This document shows positions 7,901 through 16,340 of a DNA stretch of 64,000 nucleotides, piece by piece. Position numbers and translations under genes: made by a program. How positions within the stretch are numbered: position 1 is the first letter of the stretch; every line of letters begins with the position of its first letter. The notes under the pieces were generated by a model. That model worked only from the letters and a program-made list of their open reading frames with translations. It did not search any database and was not told the origin of the DNA. The DNA is from CAWGQN01 sp963824885 (GTDB taxonomy: Bacteria; Actinomycetota; Actinomycetes; Actinomycetales; Microbacteriaceae), in assembly GCA_963824885.1 (NCBI GenBank), contig CAWGQN010000002.1, positions 62,001-126,000 on the forward strand, read 5' to 3'.

Positions 7901-8758
7901 GTGCCCCTTTCGTTGAAGACCTCCTCTGCGCTAGTCCTGTCGTCTCTTGTGCTCGCGCTTGCAGGATGCGCGCAAGAGGACAAGACCAGCGAGGACGTGA
8001 ACGAGCCGACGCTTGGCGACATCCGGGAGATAACAAGAGAGACGCAAGTGACGCGACCCATTGACGCCTATCTGCCCTCGACTAGCGAGATCCTGCAAAT
8101 CGCGTACTTTCAACTTGACGCGGTCAATCGCTGCTTCGCCGAGCACGGAGTCGTAGCACAACGCGTGGTGAACCCGACCGATCTGACGGCGTTCACAAAT
8201 GGCTCCATCCGGGGCAGAGCGACGAGAGCGAGACTCTGGGGATTCTTCGACACCACCAACGCGGCTCAGTACGGCTACCGGGAGCCACCCGGAGAGCCTA
8301 GGATGCTCATGGAAGACCATGTTGGCGATTTCGACATCGGCGATCTTTACATTCAGTGCCTTCATAAGGTCGAGAATGACACTCCCGCTCAGGCTGATTC
8401 GATGGATTTTGCCCATGAAACGGTTCTTCCCGAACGTGGCCCCAGGGTTCCGCTCAACGACAGCCGTTACGTCGCGGCAGTCAGCAAATGGAGCACGTGC
8501 ATGAAAGAACGCGGATTTGACTACTCCGAGCCCCATGCCGCCATTCTCGACGGACAGAAGGCCATCTCCGACACTGCCAACTCGCAAGAAATCGCAACCG
8601 CGACCGCCGACATTGAGTGCAAACTATCCACCAACCTCGTTGGCATCGGGCTCGCCGTTCAAACCGCCTACGACAAGCAGTACATTGACACGCACCAAGA
8701 AGCGCTGACCCAGTTTCGAAATGACCTCGACACGTATATCCGCGGAGCCGCCACGTAA
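7901..8758 (+). CDS. Lipoprotein of the repeated family (L1)
   Basis: 285 aa. From GTG 7901 the signal peptide MPLSLKTSSALVLSSLVLAL ends in lipobox LAGC with Cys at residue 23, the same position as in L2, L4 and L5. The body has the family signatures CFAEHG, GFFDTTNA, LPERGP and NDSRYVAAV, then KWSTCMKERGFDY and a strongly conserved C-terminal helical region (EIATATADIECK, STNLVGIGLAVQTAYDK, THQEALTQFRNDLD). Such C-terminal regions occur in many uncharacterised actinobacterial lipoproteins. L1 has no crystallin-like gene directly upstream. It may protect against or cooperate with the neighbouring crystallin-type exported proteins; that is inference. Confidence 0.75.
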   Translation: MPLSLKTSSALVLSSLVLALAGCAQEDKTSEDVNEPTLGDIREITRETQVTRPIDAYLPSTSEILQIAYFQLDAVNRCFAEHGVVAQRVVNPTDLTAFTNGSIRGRATRARLWGFFDTTNAAQYGYREPPGEPRMLMEDHVGDFDIGDLYIQCLHKVENDTPAQADSMDFAHETVLPERGPRVPLNDSRYVAAVSKWSTCMKERGFDYSEPHAAILDGQKAISDTANSQEIATATADIECKLSTNLVGIGLAVQTAYDKQYIDTHQEALTQFRNDLDTYIRGAAT

Positions 8759-8890
8759 GACTGAGCTTCGCACGAGTGCCAATTCGACGAATCCACCGCG
8801 TACACACTGGAGCTGACTCGACAGGGCCGCAAGCCCAGATTAGGTAGTACTGTGTCGGTTTCCGCTCATCTCAATCGCCGCGGCTGCTGT
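8759..8890 (+). repeat. Duplicated 3' flank of the lipoprotein cassette (copy 1)
   Basis: The 130 bases after L1 contain CGCACGAGTGCCAAT, GTACACACTGGAGC and TAGTACTGTGTCGGTTTCCG. They recur after L3 (22866-23000) and L5 (26776-26905) with few changes, showing that whole cassettes including 3' flanks were duplicated. No gene is seen here. Confidence 0.8.
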
Positions 8891-9001
8891 CGGTGTCGTT
8901 GACTCTTTTCGTTCACGTGGCTCGTGGCCGTCTCTTGAAAATTGTCGCGTGAAGCTCTTGTGCTGAAACCCCAATCGGTGCGAGTATTCTCACCAAATAC
9001 G

Positions 9002-9050
9002 GTGACGCCAGTTCGGGGGAGTGGGCGTCGGCGAGAACGATTCGTTGTGT
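9002..9050 (+). promoter_or_regulatory. Conserved element upstream of crystallin gene C1
   Basis: GACGCCAGTTCGGGGGAG and GGCGTCGGCGAGAACGATTC match the elements at 21530-21579 and 25452-25500, each 60-110 bases upstream of a crystallin-like gene. A shared promoter or regulator site is likely; the exact promoter hexamers are not clear. Confidence 0.55.
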
Positions 9051-9109
9051 CTACCCACATCTCCATGCCACGACGAATGAACAACCCACGACAAGGAATT
9101 GACACGATC

Positions 9110-9463
9110 ATGACATTCAAAAGAACGCTCGCAGCAGTCGGGGTGGCAGGCGCCCTAACGGCGGGTCTCACTCTCGCCGCCGCGGGAACGGCCAACGCGC
9201 TCGAGCAAACAAACTGTATCTTGAGAACAGACTTCCTCACGATCACCACAAGGAAAGTCCTCCCCGTGGGTACCGACGTGAGAGCTCACTGCTGGGCAAA
9301 TGCGGGGGGAGCGAGCGTGAACTATAGCGGCGTCATCCGTCTTTCTGCCGGGGACAATAAGGGTCGCATAGAAACGAACGATGGGAGGATCTGGTTCGAA
9401 AAATGGGAACGCAAGAATTTTGAGACCGGGCCAAAGACGATCAGTTTCATTCGCATCCACTAG
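9110..9463 (+). CDS. Secreted beta/gamma-crystallin (killer-toxin-like) protein C1
   Basis: 117 aa. The signal peptide (MTFKRTLAAVGVAGALTAGL...) ends at ANA|LE near residue 29. The mature 85 residues show the Streptomyces SKLP-type beta/gamma-crystallin pattern: C-x4-DFLTI, HCWANAGGASVN, RLSAGDNKGRI, FEKW, FxxxxKTISFIRIH. Two cysteines (CI, HCW) would form the family disulfide. SKLP is named for its structural likeness to a yeast killer toxin; its activity is not well established. Start ATG 9110 has AAGGA about 12 bases upstream. Lipoprotein L2 follows 12 bases after the stop. Confidence 0.75.
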   Translation: MTFKRTLAAVGVAGALTAGLTLAAAGTANALEQTNCILRTDFLTITTRKVLPVGTDVRAHCWANAGGASVNYSGVIRLSAGDNKGRIETNDGRIWFEKWERKNFETGPKTISFIRIH

Positions 9464-9475
9464 GAAATATTTCGA

Positions 9476-10339
9476 GTGAAAGCGCTGACGATGGCATGTC
9501 GCGCCCTGATCGTGTCCTCCGTCGCCATCGTACTATCGGGATGCGCGGCGGAGGACAATTCCCGAGTCGAGGCGAAAGAACCTGCGCTTGGTACCATCCT
9601 TCAGGTGAGAAACGAAGGCCAGGTCACACGACTAACGTCCGCCTTCTTGCCCTCGTCGAGTGAGATCATTCACATGACGCACTTTCAAACGGACGCGGTC
9701 AACCGCTGCTTTGCCGAACACGGTGTTTCTGCACAACGCGAGTACGTTCCCGCCGAACTTTCCGCTTTTACCAACCGCGCTGTTCGGAACCGAGCGATCA
9801 AGTCCAGCCTCTGGGGATTCTTCGACACCACCAACGCACCACGACACGGGTACCAGAATCCACCCGAGTACGGCGAGATGCTCATGGAAAAACACTCCGG
9901 TGGCGATGTGACGGATATTATCGTTGAGTGCCGCCACAGGGCGGAAAGCGGTGCACCCGGCAACGCCGATTCCTTAGCGTTTACCGGCGAAGAGGTTCTC
10001 CCCGAGCGCGGGCCACCAGTCCCCGTAAATGACAGTCGTTACGTCGCCGCCGTTGCGACGTGGAGCACGTGCATGAAAGAACGTGGATTCGACTACCCTG
10101 ACCCGCGTGCTGCAATCTCTGACAGACAGTGGCAGACCGGCGACGCTCGAGAAGTTGCAACCGCGACCGCCGACATTGAGTGCAAAATCAGCACCAACCT
10201 TGTCGGCATCGCGCTCGCCGTTCAAACCGCGTACGACAAGCAGTACATTGACACGCACCAAGAAGCGCTCGCTCAGTTCCGGAGCGACCTCGACACCTAT
10301 CTCCGCAGCGCAACACAATCAGCCGGATCGGTGAATTAG
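9476..10339 (+). CDS. Lipoprotein of the repeated family (L2), with altered C-terminus
   Basis: 287 aa, lipobox LSGC with Cys23. It carries the full set of family blocks (CFAEHG, GFFDTTNA, LPERGPPVPVNDSRYVAAV, WSTCMKERGFDY, EVATATADIECKISTNLVG, AYDKQYIDTHQEALAQFRSDLDTYLR). It probably forms a transcription unit with C1. The other members end in ...YLRGPVTQN or similar, whereas L2 ends ...SATQSAGSVN. The last codons lie in the 24-bp direct repeat that also encodes the C-terminus (AAGSVN) of the ABC permease at 17890. Its natural 3' end and duplicated 3' flank were therefore lost to the island insertion. Confidence 0.75.
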   Translation: MKALTMACRALIVSSVAIVLSGCAAEDNSRVEAKEPALGTILQVRNEGQVTRLTSAFLPSSSEIIHMTHFQTDAVNRCFAEHGVSAQREYVPAELSAFTNRAVRNRAIKSSLWGFFDTTNAPRHGYQNPPEYGEMLMEKHSGGDVTDIIVECRHRAESGAPGNADSLAFTGEEVLPERGPPVPVNDSRYVAAVATWSTCMKERGFDYPDPRAAISDRQWQTGDAREVATATADIECKISTNLVGIALAVQTAYDKQYIDTHQEALAQFRSDLDTYLRSATQSAGSVN

Positions 10340-10343
10340 GCGG
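10320..10343 (+). repeat. Perfect 24-bp direct repeat, left copy
   Basis: Begins CAGCCGGATCGGTGAATTAG and ends GCGG. It is identical to 17871-17894. The pair brackets the RiPP cluster and the IS256 fragment (7.5 kb), with MacAB genes immediately to the right and the lipoprotein cassette to the left. It may be an attachment or recombination scar; no integrase lies inside. Confidence 0.85.
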
Positions 10344-10672
10344 TCGGCGAAGGTGATGGCGAATGCGTTGAGTGCGGGTTTCCAGCGCAACGCCACCCAC
10401 CGTGTTTGGCCTCGCCCGGTGGGGTCGAGTGATCTGGTCACAAGATAGAGGCATTTCAGGGCTGCTTGCTCTGTGGGGAAGTGGCCTCGGGCGCGCACGG
10501 CGCGCCGGTATCTCGCGTTCAATGATTCGATCACGTTCGTTGAGCAGATCACGGTACGAATCTCGAGGTCGTAGTCGAGGAACGGAATAAATTCTTCCCA
10601 CGCGGACTCCCAGAGTCTGATGTTCGCCGGATATCTTTTTCCCCAGTCCACAAAGACCGCCAGGGCGACGAT
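10341..10672 (-). pseudogene. 3' fragment of an IS256-family transposase
   Basis: Minus-strand translation gives the C-terminal ~105 residues of the Mutator-type transposase (WEEFIPFLDYDLEIRTVICS, NVIESLNARYRRAVRARGHF, FPTEQAALKCLYLVTRSLDP). It is nearly identical to residues in the intact copy at 56885-58183 but has its own variants (WGKRYPANIRLWESAW). It retains the catalytic Glu of IESLN, and the two Asp residues are absent. Identity stops exactly at the direct repeat near 10343 and again near 10672, so both ends were lost. It marks the left edge of the RiPP island. Confidence 0.85.
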
Positions 10673-10959
10673 CCAATTATAGGGTCAAATGCTCAATATT
10701 TTATTCGGATGAAATCAAGGAGCGAAAGGCCCAATATTTTGGAATTATCCCGAATTTATTTGGGCGAAATTCGTTGTTTTTTGGGGATTGTGCCCTCTCG
10801 CGATTAGCGCAAAGATCAACCTATAAGAACAATCTCGAAAGCGATCCTCAGACGTTTTGGTTTCAATCCTGGTCACGGCGACAGCTCCAAAATCGCATGA
10901 CCTTCTGGGGGAGCAAATTCGAGTTCGTCCCCTCAAAATGGAAGAATTGGAGATTCAAA

Positions 10960-11289
10960 ATGATAGCTACCCTTGACCCCATCAACATTGACGGCGAGCT
11001 GCAGGTTCTCTGCGATCCGCAGAGTAGCCAGTTAGCGGAATTCACGCGAAAATTCCATGAATTCCGGGACACTTTGTCGTCCGAGGAACGGGACTATCTT
11101 GACTTCATCCGACGATCCGCCGACGTCGCAGCAGTTGATCACGGCAAGAAGCTCCTCGACGATATCGATAGCTTCGAGACAAGGATTGAGCATGTCCTCG
11201 GAACGGATTACATTGTTCCGGAGGCAGGCGGCGCCGTGATCCGAACGACAGTCGTATTTCGTTGTGCTACGTGGCTGCTCCAGTGCTGA
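10960..11289 (+). CDS. RiPP precursor peptide with C-terminal Cys (predicted AviMeCys lanthipeptide)
   Basis: 109 aa. A long acidic helical leader (residues ~1-88, e.g. RKFHEFRDTLSSEERDYLDF and HGKKLLDDIDSFETRIEHV) precedes a Gly-Gly and a hydrophobic core ending RTTVVFRCATWLLQC. The last residue is Cys109, as required for oxidative decarboxylation by the flavoprotein at 13368. Thr104 and Cys109 form T-x4-C, the spacing of the aminovinyl-methylcysteine ring of thioviridamide; Thr97-Cys102 repeats it. GGAG lies seven bases before ATG 10960. Base composition is AT-richer than its surroundings (27 of 60 G/C at 10921-10980). Cleavage after Gly90-Gly91 is a guess. Confidence 0.75.
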   Translation: MIATLDPINIDGELQVLCDPQSSQLAEFTRKFHEFRDTLSSEERDYLDFIRRSADVAAVDHGKKLLDDIDSFETRIEHVLGTDYIVPEAGGAVIRTTVVFRCATWLLQC

Positions 11290-11317
11290 AGCGCCATGAT
11301 TGATTTGTATTCGCAAA

Positions 11318-12433
11318 ATGCTTCAGAATACCAAAGCAGAAGTCACGCTGTCCGACACGAATGTTCGTTGGGTGACGTATCTGGACGGCATTGGAATTCA
11401 TGGCTTACTAAGCGTAGAGAAGGTTTCTGAGGCTCGTCACGAAGTGGTTCGCGTCCGGTTAAATGCCGGGCGCGAATTCTTCGCGAAGCGTGGCGCGAAG
11501 CGACTCCCAAACGGAGATGGTGGCTTATTGGCGGAGGGACTCGCCTACAAGTTACTTAGTGAAATCGGGTTGTCTCGTTTGTTTCCCCGATGCGTGGCGC
11601 ACGATCGAAAGAGTGACACCATTCTCCTTGAAGCTGTTTCGGGAGCGAGCATGCGACAGTCAGTGGATTGCTCGGAGAGCATTCCGCCAAATATCTGGTC
11701 AAAATTAGGACAAACGATAGCTCATCTTCATTTTGGAACTTCGAACTACCCGTCGTGGGTGAATCGAGTATTTGGGGGATTTGACGACCTTATTCCAAAT
11801 CCATCGCCCTTAACTCCTGCCGAGTTTGCGAGGGCATCCGCCGCAGAATTGTCGGTTTTAGCAATAATCCAATCCGATCCACTTGTGGCAGGTCGGTTGT
11901 CTAAATTGCGGGCGCGGACACCTCGATGCGTTGTGCACGGCGATCTACGGCTAGACAATGTGCTATATGACTCCACCACTAAAAGCATGCGTTTGGTGGA
12001 TATTGAGTTGGCCCGGCCAGGTTGTCCAGAGTTTGATCTCGGAACATTCGCGGGCTCGATTGTCGAATACGTTGCCTATCGAGAATACCCGAAGCGCGGC
12101 AATTTGAGCGCGAGCGGATATCTCTCGCAAGTATTTCTCCTTTCCCGGGAGGCAATTCGTGCCTTCATCGCGGGATACCTTGCCCAATGCAGAGAAGCTA
12201 AATATTCTGTCGGGATCCCCGCAGAATTCAAAATAGATTTCGCCTTTTTTCTTGGAGTGCATCTTATTCAACGTGCCGGCGCATCTGCTTCCATCCACGG
12301 TGGTGAGACAGAAGCTGCACGATTCTTCGCGATTGCTGGGTGCAGCGTACTGAGGGATCCGGAGCTCTTTCTTAGGACGGTTGGGCTCGATTCAACCCCG
12401 TCGCATTGGAACCAGACCAGAAGCAGATCATGA
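11318..12433 (+). CDS. APH-fold kinase, predicted Ser/Thr phosphorylation in RiPP dehydration
   Basis: 371 aa of the aminoglycoside phosphotransferase/protein-kinase-like fold. The catalytic loop VVHGDLRLDNVLY is at about residues 205-217 (HGDxxxxN) and the metal-binding DIE at about 228. The N-lobe has a GREFFAKRG lysine strand. In thioamitide (TvaC-like) and class V lanthipeptide (LxmK-like) pathways, a kinase of this fold phosphorylates Ser/Thr of the precursor for elimination by a HopA1-like lyase, which is encoded next. Alternative: an aminoglycoside-type resistance kinase, unlikely in this operon. ATG 11318 was preferred over TTG 11300. The stop overlaps the next ATG (ATGA). Confidence 0.8.
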   Translation: MLQNTKAEVTLSDTNVRWVTYLDGIGIHGLLSVEKVSEARHEVVRVRLNAGREFFAKRGAKRLPNGDGGLLAEGLAYKLLSEIGLSRLFPRCVAHDRKSDTILLEAVSGASMRQSVDCSESIPPNIWSKLGQTIAHLHFGTSNYPSWVNRVFGGFDDLIPNPSPLTPAEFARASAAELSVLAIIQSDPLVAGRLSKLRARTPRCVVHGDLRLDNVLYDSTTKSMRLVDIELARPGCPEFDLGTFAGSIVEYVAYREYPKRGNLSASGYLSQVFLLSREAIRAFIAGYLAQCREAKYSVGIPAEFKIDFAFFLGVHLIQRAGASASIHGGETEAARFFAIAGCSVLRDPELFLRTVGLDSTPSHWNQTRSRS

Positions 12434-13368
12434 TCCTAGAAAACTTTGAATATCTGGTGGACGAACTTTGGAATTGGGCCGGAAACCTAGACGGATCGTC
12501 CCCTTCGCGACCGGTGAATGACATATCCAAAATGTTCTCGAATTCGTCTACGTCAGACCTTGCAGGTGTGATCTATGACAGGTTTCATTGCCGACGGCTG
12601 AGTCCGGATCCTGCGGTCCCGATTGAACCAGCTGAGGATCAACTCTTGATATTAATGAAGATATTCGAGGATCGAAAAGTCGAAAGTATCGGGTGGGAGC
12701 CAACGCAGCTGGATTGGTATTTGTCGGGGCCTACTACGGCAATCGTGCGAAAGTCCGGGGTTCATCTTGAAGTTGAGCGCCGGTCGGCATCAAAAATCAC
12801 CAAAATAATGGTACCGGCGTTGCGAGCTAGGTACACAAAGGGCTACGCTGCAATTCTCTCTCCGCGTGGGATTCCCGTTTCGGGGATCCGCATCTATATG
12901 AATACCGATTTCACGAATCTCCGGAATTTGGTCCCGGCGATTGTTTCGGTCCTTGACACGTTAAGGGTTCGGTGGATATTGAAGTTTCTAACTGATGCAA
13001 GCGAGTATCCGCGGTCCGATTCAATTGTGATCTACCTTCAGAAATCGGCGGCGCACGCGATGATTTCAACAATTTCGGAAATTAGTCGTCCATTGGGCAA
13101 GGCGGGAGCGCCAACGTCAACCTTCGCCAAGAGGTGTGGCAATGGGGTCGGATGGATGGAAGCTAATGGGGGCGTAAGCGCCGGGATGCAAAGGAGCATT
13201 TCGGTAGCTTGCGGCCTTCGCGAGTGGATAACCGGACCTCGGGGAGAGAAATCAAGTCGGGATCGGCTAAGGGACCGCCTAAATATCCAGTTTGTTGCTG
13301 ATGGAATTGAGGCCAACAGGCCATACCTATTGCTCCAACGATCGTCGCCAATCAATGGAGCTCAGTGA
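12430..13368 (+). CDS. HopA1-like protein, predicted phospho-Ser/Thr lyase
   Basis: 312 aa. Recognisable HopA1-effector-like elements are GVIYDRFHCR near the N-terminus and a central beta region with GIRIYMNTDFTNL, LRVRWILKFLTDASEYPRSDS and IVIYL. A C-terminal segment, TSTFAKRCGNGVGWME, corresponds to the family's fa..la.GvglAe block. In class V lanthipeptide (LxmY) and thioamitide (TvaD) clusters this family pairs with the APH-like kinase to make Dha/Dhb. ATG 12430 overlaps the kinase TGA by four bases, so coupled translation in equal amounts is likely. Similarity is by motif reading, not by alignment. Confidence 0.75.
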   Translation: MILENFEYLVDELWNWAGNLDGSSPSRPVNDISKMFSNSSTSDLAGVIYDRFHCRRLSPDPAVPIEPAEDQLLILMKIFEDRKVESIGWEPTQLDWYLSGPTTAIVRKSGVHLEVERRSASKITKIMVPALRARYTKGYAAILSPRGIPVSGIRIYMNTDFTNLRNLVPAIVSVLDTLRVRWILKFLTDASEYPRSDSIVIYLQKSAAHAMISTISEISRPLGKAGAPTSTFAKRCGNGVGWMEANGGVSAGMQRSISVACGLREWITGPRGEKSSRDRLRDRLNIQFVADGIEANRPYLLLQRSSPINGAQ

Positions 13369-13934
13369 TGGCTCCACTGGGAACCCTTCTGGTTGGAGTC
13401 TCGGGTTCGGCTGGGATTGTAAACCTTCTTCCAGAAATAGCGACGTGGAAGGGAAAGCTTGCGGAGGGATTTCTCTGCATTATGACCCCATCTGCTGCGC
13501 GCTTGGTCAATCCATTGATCGTCGGTGGCCTTCTGGATTGCCGCGTGCACAGAGATAGGCTCGGGGGGGATCAACAACTACCTCTCCACGTCTCGCTCGC
13601 AGCTACCGCAACCACCATGCTCGTCGCGCCGGCCACCGCGAATACCATCGCCGCGGTTGCTTTGGGGCAGGCTAACAACCTGCTTACACTGACGATCCTT
13701 AATTTCCCCGGCACCGTCGGATTTGTTCCGGCGATTAATAATGAAATGCGGCGAAAGCTCACGGTTCAGAGGAATCTTCGACAGCTTGAAGACGATGGGT
13801 ATCGAGTCTGCGAACCGGAAAACGAAGGTGGAAAGAATCTCGCGGGGAGCGTTCAGGGAGGGCATTCGCCTTTTTCATTAAGGAGGTTCGCACTTTCGCT
13901 GGCCGAACTGAGTCGAGACCGCAATGCTGAGTAA
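13368..13934 (+). CDS. HFCD-family flavoprotein, peptidyl-Cys decarboxylase (LanD-like)
   Basis: 188 aa, homologous to EpiD/MrsD/TvaF and the CoaC domain. The N-terminal FMN-binding Rossmann start is GTLLVGVSGSAGIVNLLPEI, the PASANT-like motif appears as PATANTIA (~residue 87), and a degenerate substrate-clamp PAINNEM stands for PAMNxxMW. These enzymes oxidatively decarboxylate the precursor's C-terminal Cys to an enethiol, which cyclises onto a dehydro residue to give AviCys or AviMeCys. The precursor's terminal Cys fits exactly. GGAG lies seven bases before ATG 13368, and TGATG overlaps the lyase stop. Confidence 0.85.
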   Translation: MAPLGTLLVGVSGSAGIVNLLPEIATWKGKLAEGFLCIMTPSAARLVNPLIVGGLLDCRVHRDRLGGDQQLPLHVSLAATATTMLVAPATANTIAAVALGQANNLLTLTILNFPGTVGFVPAINNEMRRKLTVQRNLRQLEDDGYRVCEPENEGGKNLAGSVQGGHSPFSLRRFALSLAELSRDRNAE

Positions 13935-15114
13935 ACGCGCGGTGGATATTCCAGAACTCTCACAATCTTCGAGGGCGGGCCGATTGTTTGCGCCTGACTT
14001 TGTTCGGGGAATTGCAGTGGGCCTCTTGGTTCTAACAAACGTGCCATTGATATTCACGAGCATTCGATATCACCAAGCAGCTGGAAAGCCCGCGTTCGAG
14101 GGAAACGCTTTGGATGACATCGCAATATTTATTTTCCTTTCGATTCCAGCAATGGCTGGAATGGGGATGTTTGTCTTGGTGATGAGTGTAGGGCTGAGCG
14201 GAGCCTTCGCATCGAAGGGTGGCAAACGAGCGGCAACTACCCGCCTCCTCGGATTGGGAGCGCTGGGAATTTTGCACGGCCTCTTTGTGTGGTGGGGAGA
14301 CATTCTCGCGTATTACGCGGTAGCCGGGATCATATCAATTCAGTTCCAAGGCCGAAGTCCCCGATATTTGATCGCCGCGGGAGCTTCGCTCACAACATTT
14401 CCGATTGTTTTCACGGTAGTAGACGCGTGCGCTCAGCTAGGTGGATTATCTCAAATGATTGTTGAGAGTCTTAAAGATGCAACGGAAAATTATGTGGGCG
14501 GTGCAATACCGGCTGAATTAGCGTATCAATCGGGTCAATGGTCAATGGTCCAAGTGCAACGCTTTGCGGACTGGTTCGGTTACTTCCAGGACTTCGCCTT
14601 CATCGGAATTATGCAGCTAGTTGGACTGTTCATGGTGGGCTTGGGGATTGCGCGGCTCAATCTCTTTTCAGACCCTGAAAAGGGTAATGCGTTTTGGGTT
14701 ATCGTCCTCAAATATATTGCGCCTGCAGCGATTGTGTTATACGTGTTCCAACTTCTTCATCAGAGTTTGTTTACTCAGGACAGAGGCACCATCGCTTCAC
14801 TGAGTTCTGCGGCCCACCTCATAGCCGCTCCCGCAATAGCTCTTTGCGCATGCGCGTTGAGCGTCAAATATTCGGGCAGAATTAAACGAACGTGGTTTGG
14901 CCGGGGGGCTGCCGGGGCCGGACGATACTCGCTAACGATTTATCTAGGTTGCAGCATATCTTCCGCCGTCTTTGCTTATGGCTTCAGGTTATATTCAGAA
15001 ATCCCAATGTGGGTTCTAACCTCCATTTGCATCGCGATATTGGCTGCTTTCTATGTTGTTTGCCCCTACCTGGTCGAACGTCACGTGGTGGGTCCCTTTG
15101 AAAGGTTAAATTAG
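13924..15114 (+). CDS. DUF418-type polytopic membrane protein
   Basis: 396 aa with about ten hydrophobic segments. The N-terminal APDFVRGIAVGLLVLTNVPL and C-terminal YSLTIYLGCSISSAV ... CPYLVERHVVGPFERLN match the DUF418/YeiB family layout (RGIA near the start, GPLE near the end). The function of DUF418 proteins is unknown; they recur in lanthipeptide and other actinobacterial metabolite clusters, where transport or immunity is suggested. The ATG overlaps the decarboxylase gene by 11 bases, placing it in the same operon. Confidence 0.75.
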   Translation: MLSKRAVDIPELSQSSRAGRLFAPDFVRGIAVGLLVLTNVPLIFTSIRYHQAAGKPAFEGNALDDIAIFIFLSIPAMAGMGMFVLVMSVGLSGAFASKGGKRAATTRLLGLGALGILHGLFVWWGDILAYYAVAGIISIQFQGRSPRYLIAAGASLTTFPIVFTVVDACAQLGGLSQMIVESLKDATENYVGGAIPAELAYQSGQWSMVQVQRFADWFGYFQDFAFIGIMQLVGLFMVGLGIARLNLFSDPEKGNAFWVIVLKYIAPAAIVLYVFQLLHQSLFTQDRGTIASLSSAAHLIAAPAIALCACALSVKYSGRIKRTWFGRGAAGAGRYSLTIYLGCSISSAVFAYGFRLYSEIPMWVLTSICIAILAAFYVVCPYLVERHVVGPFERLN

Positions 15115-15199
15115 GTACGCATCCAGGCCGCCAAACCGTGTGGCCAAGAATGAACGGACGATAGTGCGAGCGACGCGATCTCGAGAATGGTAGGCAATC

Positions 15200-15601
15200 A
15201 TGAATGGACTCATTGAAGTTCGGCGCGTGATGGAAGCGGCCAGAACCCTTGCTGCTGTTTCTGGTGATCGCAAGGTGAGGTTCGATCATGTTTCGGCCGT
15301 TTGGCTCGCTGCCGCGGGCCGATGCACTCCTGAGGATGAATTGCCCAAGCGATTCAATAACGATCCTCTTGTTACCCGCGCGAAAAGCGCTCTTCCTCGG
15401 CTTGGCATTTTTCAGAGGCGTCGCATTTCGACCGAGATGGAATTAAAGGCAGCCCTCGGTCGAACGCTGAAAACAGGGGTTGTGGATATCCGACGTGTCC
15501 TCGCGATTGCCGTGCAGTCGGGGAAATTGAACGAATTCTTGGGCGCCTCGAAGGTGACAGCCGGTGAAATGCTCACGATTCTGAGCCAGAATCGTGAATA
15601 G
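15200..15601 (+). CDS. Small helical protein in RiPP cluster, unknown
   Basis: 133 aa, basic and mostly helical, with no membrane segment or signal peptide. Two loosely repeated blocks (RVMEAARTLAAVSGDRKVRF..VSAVWLAAAG and ELKAALGRTLKTGVVDIRRVLAIAV...LGASKVTAGEML) faintly recall the twin ClpN repeats, but I cannot claim that family. It lies between the modification genes and the exporter, and its stop overlaps the ATPase start by eight bases. It could be a recognition or cyclase-like accessory factor; there is no sequence proof. Confidence 0.55.
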   Translation: MNGLIEVRRVMEAARTLAAVSGDRKVRFDHVSAVWLAAAGRCTPEDELPKRFNNDPLVTRAKSALPRLGIFQRRRISTEMELKAALGRTLKTGVVDIRRVLAIAVQSGKLNEFLGASKVTAGEMLTILSQNRE

Positions 15602-16340
15602 TCCCAACCCCAGCATTTCGGTTGATTCTCTGCGAAAGTCGGTCGGACACGCACAGGTTCTACGCGACGTGAGCCTCAGTATTCGCGGCGGGGAAATCGT
15701 CGGACTGATCGGACCAAACGGTGCTGGAAAGACAACTCTTATCCGATGTCTTGCTGGAATCTACGCCACGCCCGTTGGAACCATCTCGATAAGCGGATAC
15801 TCCGTCGGCACCGGTCAGGCTCGCCAAGAGACGGCACTTATGCCGGAAGAGCCGGATCTCTATCCGGGCCTGAGCGTGATCGAGCACGTTCGATTCGTGC
15901 AACGGTTGAATGGCGTATTCGATTCCGATCAGATGGCAGAAACGCTTATGCGTCGGTATTCACTTTCACACCATATCGACGCTTTGCCTCACGAGCTTTC
16001 TCAAGGAATGAAACGCAAGCTTGCGCTCATCATGGCGTTAGTCAAGGGATCGAATGTCCTTCTATTCGACGAGCCGTTCAACGGAATGGATCCGTCGTCC
16101 GCGCGAACGTTCCGCGAAGAACTCGCGAACCTTCGGGGAAAACACAAGGCAATTCTCGTCGCAATGCACGGACTGGCCGACCTTCAACGCATTGCGGATC
16201 GCATCGTTGTGCTTTCCGAAGGGCGAATCGTGCGAAGTATCGTCCTGACCGAGGATCAATTGAATGATCCGCACGCGCTCGAGGATCTCTACCAGTCGGT
16301 TTTCGGCGAAGCGCACGTTCACGACGGTGGTGAGGCGTGA
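15594..16340 (+). CDS. ABC exporter ATPase of the RiPP cluster
   Basis: 248 aa with Walker A GPNGAGKTT (about residue 41), a degenerate signature LSQGMKRKLAL, Walker B VLLFDEP and the H-loop AMHG. It belongs to the bacteriocin/multidrug CcmA-like class, not to peptidase-containing exporters; no C39 domain is present, so leader removal must occur elsewhere. GTG 15594 overlaps the preceding gene and its own stop overlaps the permease GTG (GTGA). It probably exports the mature peptide or gives producer immunity. Confidence 0.85.
   Translation: MNSPNPSISVDSLRKSVGHAQVLRDVSLSIRGGEIVGLIGPNGAGKTTLIRCLAGIYATPVGTISISGYSVGTGQARQETALMPEEPDLYPGLSVIEHVRFVQRLNGVFDSDQMAETLMRRYSLSHHIDALPHELSQGMKRKLALIMALVKGSNVLLFDEPFNGMDPSSARTFREELANLRGKHKAILVAMHGLADLQRIADRIVVLSEGRIVRSIVLTEDQLNDPHALEDLYQSVFGEAHVHDGGEA

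Noticed and set aside
11318..12433. Aminoglycoside resistance gene
   Set aside because: The APH fold is present, but four-base coupling to a HopA1-like gene and a Cys decarboxylase argues for a RiPP kinase.
15200..15601. ClpN-repeat protein
   Set aside because: Only a faint helical resemblance; left as unknown.
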